Position numbers and translations under genes: made by a program. Shown one piece after another: positions 60,278-64,000 of a DNA stretch of 64,000 nucleotides. Below the pieces are notes generated by a model that did not search any database, was not told the DNA's origin, and was given only the letters and a program-made list of their open reading frames with translations. This stretch comes from Haemophilus parainfluenzae (GTDB lineage Bacteria > Pseudomonadota > Gammaproteobacteria > Enterobacterales > Pasteurellaceae): assembly GCF_003252755.1 (NCBI RefSeq), contig NZ_QEPT01000003.1, forward strand, positions 1 to 64,000, read 5' to 3'. Position 1 is the stretch's first letter; each line of letters opens with the position of its first letter.

Positions 60278-61327
60278 CTATTTAAGCTTAGCAAAAAGAA
60301 TAGGCAAATTCGCTTTCAGATATTTTATTGCATTACCAAGTATTACAAGAAACCAAGAAAACCTAGCTGAAAAAATACATTTAATTATCTTTATTTTTCC
60401 TGTTATTAAATCTAGTCTCTCTAAGAAATAATTATATTTCGAATTAGAAAATATAGATTCTATCCATTTTTTTTGATCATTAAAGGTTAAACCAGCAGAT
60501 TTATTTGTGTTACGCTCAATAGAAGATAAGAAATATCTAACAAATCTATTAACTAAGAGTATTTCTGATTGTTTAGATAAATTAGATTGGTAAACTTCTA
60601 ACAAAGATTTAAATTGCAACAGTGTATCCATATGAATATCAAAATATTCTGGCACAAATTTAGATGTCAATGTATTACCATTCGTTCTTTTCTTATAAAA
60701 ATAATAGGGTTTATTAAGTATATATAATGAATCAACCTTACTAAAAACATTAATATTAAATTCAAAATCCTCTTTTAGAGCCAATGACTTGCAAGAAAAT
60801 CTATTTTCAATCAAAAATTCTCGATTATAAAATTTATTATTCATGTAACCTAGTAGAAAACTTTGTTCTAAATCAACTAGAGCCTCAAAAATATTATTAC
60901 GAGTAATAACCCCTGAAAATTTGCTAATTATATCCCTTGAAAACTCAAGTTTATCATTAGTTTCATAATCTTCTCTCATACCCGTAATAATTACATTAAT
61001 ATTGTTATTTTTAGCAATATCCGCAATTTCTAGTAACCAGTTGGCATCAAACTGGTCATCTGGATCAGGAAAACCAACATAATCACCAGTAGCGTGTTTT
61101 AATCCTATATTACGGCTTTCCGATAAACCTAAATTCCTTGGATTTTCAACAATTTTCATTCTAGGATCATGTACTAACGAAAATAGCCTTTCCTTAGTAT
61201 CATCAGTTGCACAATCTTCGACAAAAATAACTTCTATATTTTGGTAAGGTTGCTCACATAACCACTTATAAATACCATCTAAGTATTTAGAGACATTGTA
61301 ACAACAAAAAATTAAACTTAATTTCAT
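60278..61327 (-). CDS. Family 2 glycosyltransferase
   Basis: This is a 349-residue GT-A enzyme with LSLIFCCYNVSKYLDGIYKWL, FVEDCATDDTKE, ESRNIGLKHATGDYVGFPDPDD (DPDD motif) near residue 80 and a C-terminal membrane-associated helix. It probably adds one sugar of the O-unit. I chose the ATG at 61325-61327; a frame to 61348 adds seven residues and overlaps the LicD stop. The donor and linkage are unknown. Confidence 0.88.
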   Translation of the reverse strand: MKLSLIFCCYNVSKYLDGIYKWLCEQPYQNIEVIFVEDCATDDTKERLFSLVHDPRMKIVENPRNLGLSESRNIGLKHATGDYVGFPDPDDQFDANWLLEIADIAKNNNINVIITGMREDYETNDKLEFSRDIISKFSGVITRNNIFEALVDLEQSFLLGYMNNKFYNREFLIENRFSCKSLALKEDFEFNINVFSKVDSLYILNKPYYFYKKRTNGNTLTSKFVPEYFDIHMDTLLQFKSLLEVYQSNLSKQSEILLVNRFVRYFLSSIERNTNKSAGLTFNDQKKWIESIFSNSKYNYFLERLDLITGKIKIIKCIFSARFSWFLVILGNAIKYLKANLPILFAKLK

Positions 61328-61328
61328 A

Positions 61329-62138
61329 TTATTTTTCAACCCAAGCAATCATTTCGTGATTAATGCGTTTTTCAACTGGAGGCAATTGCATATAGTTTTT
61401 ATAAAGAGCAGTTAAATAAGAATCCCAACAACTAAAAGAATCAAATTGCTCATTCTCAAAAGTAACTTGATATCTTTTATCAATATCAGCTTTTAATATT
61501 TTTTCAGCCTCACCATAAAGCCCCCACGTAATAGCCCCTACATATTTAGCTGAATCATAATCATATTTCATCGCTAATTTATTTAAATTAGCTATCGCAC
61601 GCTCTTTACCATAAATTAAAGCTAAAGGTTTGAGCACATATTTAGCTAATTTTTTGACCGCACTTTTTCCTTCACCTAATTTAGCATTACATAAACCAAT
61701 AATTTTTCGATAGTATTCTGCCTTCTTATAAATTCTAGCAACTTCATTTAGATCTTCAGGTAAACCATCCATTGGCATAATATCTAGCCACAGATGTTGC
61801 TGCATTTCATCTTCTGCATACTTAGCATCAATGTGTGTTTTAATATTCACAAATTTAGCATAAGGCAATAAAGTTCCAGTCTGACTAAAAAATAAGAATT
61901 TATAAGTATCATTTTGATAACTACGACTAAATTCAATCAACTTATTAAAATCGCTGCGAGGCATTGCTAAATCAATATCATCATCCCAAGGAATAAAGCC
62001 TTTATGACGAATAGCGCCCAGCAATGTGCCACCTGAAAGATAATATCTCAATCCAAGCTCATTACAAATTCTGCGAAACTCAATTAAAATCTGCAATTCG
62101 ACTTCTTTAATTTCATCTAAAGAAAGTTGCTTTTTCAT
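61329..62138 (-). CDS. LicD family phosphotransferase
   Basis: This is a 269-residue protein with the LicD signature YLSGGTLLGAIRHKGFIPWD and the following DDIDLAMPRSDF. LicD proteins transfer phosphocholine or a related phospho-alditol from a CDP donor to a sugar. The locus also contains an IspD/TarI-like cytidylyltransferase and an SDR, so the donor may be a CDP-polyol made here. An uptake core at 61657 lies inside this gene, one of only two in the whole locus. Confidence 0.9.
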   Translation of the reverse strand: MKKQLSLDEIKEVELQILIEFRRICNELGLRYYLSGGTLLGAIRHKGFIPWDDDIDLAMPRSDFNKLIEFSRSYQNDTYKFLFFSQTGTLLPYAKFVNIKTHIDAKYAEDEMQQHLWLDIMPMDGLPEDLNEVARIYKKAEYYRKIIGLCNAKLGEGKSAVKKLAKYVLKPLALIYGKERAIANLNKLAMKYDYDSAKYVGAITWGLYGEAEKILKADIDKRYQVTFENEQFDSFSCWDSYLTALYKNYMQLPPVEKRINHEMIAWVEK

Positions 62139-62140
62139 TA

Positions 62141-62941
62141 TTAAAAACTCTTTTCGTATTTCTTACCAAAGAACTTAGCCATTAAAAATGCAGTTCCTTT
62201 CTTCAACCAATTAATTTTCTCGCCATAAACAAATGGAATTGACTTCACTTTTAATGGTTTAAATTGAGAATATTGTTTTAACCAAACGTTAAATAACAAT
62301 TCACTTACACGTCCATAAAAACGAGCGTGGAATACTGAATATTGTTCCGAAGGAATACGTTTTTCCAATTCAAATAAAATGGGAAATAGCCAACTGCAAT
62401 AATCATTCACTAATTCTTTAGACATAATGAACATGTTAAACATATAGCCGCCACGCTGTTTCATTACCGCATCAAAATTTCCTAAAAACTCACCGCACTT
62501 TTCGGTAATAATTTCACGAGTTACATCTAAATGCTCGGCATGTAAGGTATTCGCATAATGTGAATAAAGCGTTTCAATGTAATAATTTCGTTTACTTGGT
62601 ACAATTACATCATATTGGCTTAATAATTGGCTCGCTTCTTCGTGTGTTAGATAGAGTGTTTCCAAAGGATTCTTTTTACGCTCTGCACGGCTTTTTACGC
62701 TAAAAAAACGACGATAATGAATTAAACCTAAATAATCATTAGGTAAATTTTTCCACGCCCAATAAAGCCCTGTTAGCTCACAAAAATTAGGATTTTTAGC
62801 TGAAATATTATCACCAGTATCATCACCTTGGTAACCAAGTTCCTCTTTCCCTGATTTGCCCACATGTAATGGCAGATACATATCATCTGATGGCATAAAA
62901 TGTTGCTTGTGTGTAGCAATAATAATTTTAATATCTTTCAT
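62141..62941 (-). CDS. DUF4422 glycosyltransferase-like protein
   Basis: This is a 266-residue protein of the DUF4422 type. IIIATHKQHFMPSDDMYLP, TGLYWAWKNLPNDYLGLIHYRR and YVIVPSKRNYYIETLY-like text (DVIVPSKRNYYIETLYSHY) are its landmarks. The family is common in polysaccharide loci and thought to transfer hexose or galactofuranose. With glf in the locus, galactofuranose transfer is plausible. It carries the second uptake core at 62492. Confidence 0.83.
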   Translation of the reverse strand: MKDIKIIIATHKQHFMPSDDMYLPLHVGKSGKEELGYQGDDTGDNISAKNPNFCELTGLYWAWKNLPNDYLGLIHYRRFFSVKSRAERKKNPLETLYLTHEEASQLLSQYDVIVPSKRNYYIETLYSHYANTLHAEHLDVTREIITEKCGEFLGNFDAVMKQRGGYMFNMFIMSKELVNDYCSWLFPILFELEKRIPSEQYSVFHARFYGRVSELLFNVWLKQYSQFKPLKVKSIPFVYGEKINWLKKGTAFLMAKFFGKKYEKSF

Positions 62942-62943
62942 AT

Positions 62944-64000
62944 TTATGCCCTATTTGAAAATACTTCTCTACCTAAAATGATTAATGATGAAAGTACTAC
63001 GCCAAAAATGAACCCTACAACAAGTAAAATCAATCGCTTAGGCCAATCACGTTGAACGGGATAGTCTGGAGAACTCAAATAATAATAACTTTTTACTTCT
63101 CCAATATTATCTAAACTAGGCTCTAATTTTGTTAATTTTGTTAACTGTCTTTCTGTACTATAATAATCTACTGGATAAACAATTTCTGTATTCTTTGCAA
63201 TATCTAGTTGCGCTTGCAAATATTTTTCTCCTAGCATAAAAAGGTAAGTACCATCGGCTAATTTAGAATCAGAAATATTTAAACGCCCCTCACCTAACAT
63301 ATATTCAGGAACAGAAAGGTTATTTGAATTACCTTTCGAAAAATCTCTAATACCTGCTTTCTTCGCAATATTCAAAGCCTTATCTAAATTCTCTACTTGA
63401 ACAGTCTTAGCTTCAGTTAAACTTTCTTCAATTTGATTTTTAGTAAATTTCAAAGCATCTAGGCGTAAATTAAATCCAAGTTTAAATTCTTTATTAATCT
63501 GATTCAAAACAAACTGATTTACAAAATTAACGTAATCCAATAATACAGCTTGAGCTAATTTAGGAGTTTCCGCAGAAAAAGTAATTTTTAAGCCTATTTT
63601 ATCTAACGCTGTCAAATCTTTTTTATTAGGATCTACTTCATGGATAACAAGATACTTTGAAATTGCATTCTCAATGTAATCTTCCCGCTGCTCTTCTGTC
63701 ATATCTTTAGTGTAATTCTTAATCAAACTTGATTGTGACAAGAATTCTCTTTTTAAATCGTTCGATAGAAGAAAATGTTTAAACTGCCCATAAAGTGAAT
63801 TTGATAAACCTCCAGTTGAAAAGTCATTATCACCTATAATTCGTGCGTACTCCGCTCGTACGGATAATAGCTTACCTAGTTCAGTAGAACGAGGAGCCAC
63901 AATGACTGCTGTTGATGTCCATTGTTCTTTAGCTGTAAAAGCATAGCCTGCCGCAATGGCAGTACAAACGAAAGCAGATAAAATAATCCATAGCTTTTTC
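62944..64000 (-). CDS. wzz: O-antigen chain-length regulator Wzz, 5' end outside the window
   Basis: The frame is open to the window edge at 64000. The GTG at 63900 is only an internal codon, since KLWIILSAFVCTAIAAGYAF, a membrane helix, is encoded upstream of it. A long coiled-coil-like periplasmic part and the C-terminal helix LILLVVGFIFGVVLSSLIIL follow, the Wzz layout with two terminal helices. Wzz sets the modal number of O-units added by Wzy. It begins the locus in transcriptional order. Confidence 0.88.
   Translation of the reverse strand, partial: KKLWIILSAFVCTAIAAGYAFTAKEQWTSTAVIVAPRSTELGKLLSVRAEYARIIGDNDFSTGGLSNSLYGQFKHFLLSNDLKREFLSQSSLIKNYTKDMTEEQREDYIENAISKYLVIHEVDPNKKDLTALDKIGLKITFSAETPKLAQAVLLDYVNFVNQFVLNQINKEFKLGFNLRLDALKFTKNQIEESLTEAKTVQVENLDKALNIAKKAGIRDFSKGNSNNLSVPEYMLGEGRLNISDSKLADGTYLFMLGEKYLQAQLDIAKNTEIVYPVDYYSTERQLTKLTKLEPSLDNIGEVKSYYYLSSPDYPVQRDWPKRLILLVVGFIFGVVLSSLIILGREVFSNRA

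Larger units (their letters stand above)
1382..62500. repeat. Haemophilus-type DNA uptake sequences (scattered)
   Basis: The 9-base core AAGTGCGGT or its complement occurs at least 46 times, counted by eye. Examples are 1382, 2799, 2815, 6641, 9348, 10316, 11892, 12275, 12347, 14450, 15024, 15414, 15820, 17707, 21646, 22178, 22640, 23996, 24978, 25054, 26947, 28449, 29228, 29245, 30647, 32121, 34030, 34731, 35468, 35824, 37023, 37191, 38091, 38719, 38910, 42039, 43506, 44506, 44656, 46706, 47720, 48605, 49603, 50743, 61657 and 62492. Many are followed by the TCAAAAA-like extension. They favour uptake of self DNA during transformation. Confidence 0.9.

Noticed and set aside
1-64000. CRISPR arrays, insertion sequences, prophage and rRNA
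   Set aside because: I saw no regularly spaced repeats, transposase or integrase genes, phage structural genes or rRNA sequence anywhere in the window.

Overview
The window looks like a chromosomal segment from a Pasteurellaceae bacterium of the Haemophilus group, with H. parainfluenzae-like organisms the best guess. The strongest sign is the Haemophilus-type DNA uptake core AAGTGCGGT/ACCGCACTT. I count at least 46 copies by eye, spread through genes and gaps. Gene content and order agree: nqrABCDEF-apbE-nqrM-mnmA, aroK-aroB-dam, rpmF-plsX-fabH-fabD-fabG-acpP, opsX/kdkA divergent, and pepB-ndk beside an O-polysaccharide locus. The DNA is AT-rich and no prophage or insertion sequence is visible.

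Layout. 1-105: 3' end of rplS and its terminator. 151-8691 (minus): mnmA, nqrM, apbE and the Na+-NQR operon, so the complex sits with its flavinylation and iron-sulfur maturation factors. 9092-12258: bolA diverging from a YajG-type lipoprotein gene, then corA with a long structured leader, a YggT-type membrane protein and a YggU-type protein. 12377-16593 (plus): leuS, lptE, holA. 16624-24808: a sulfatase/LTA-synthase-like membrane enzyme, mutT, secA with a SecM-type arrest peptide gene, a DciA/DUF721 gene, dam, aroB, aroK. 25117-32012 (minus): a DcuB transporter with an unusual inserted domain, then the fatty-acid/phospholipid cluster ending in rpmF and yceD. 32146-37464: an ABC exporter, an AraC regulator diverging from an AhpD-like gene, LPS inner-core genes opsX and kdkA, and tRNA-Ile(CAU).

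37554-44433: glyS and glyQ are separated by about 4 kb of accessory genes, including a short DUF559 nuclease gene next to a 201-bp element with perfect 39-bp inverted ends. A second, gene-less copy lies at 47474-47649 inside a TonB-receptor/ABC uptake cluster (44635-49397) of BtuB/BtuFCD type. 49445-64000 (minus): ndk, pepB and a Wzx/Wzy-type O-polysaccharide locus (rfbB, acyltransferase, wbaP-like, glf, SDR, cytidylyltransferase, wzx, wzy, GT2, LicD, DUF4422, wzz cut by the window end). That locus has almost no uptake sequences, which suggests transfer.

The items most worth checking are the DUF559 nuclease with its REPIN-like repeats, the corA leader RNA, the divergent SecM arrest system, the DcuB insertion, and the LicD/cytidylyltransferase/SDR set in the O-polysaccharide locus.
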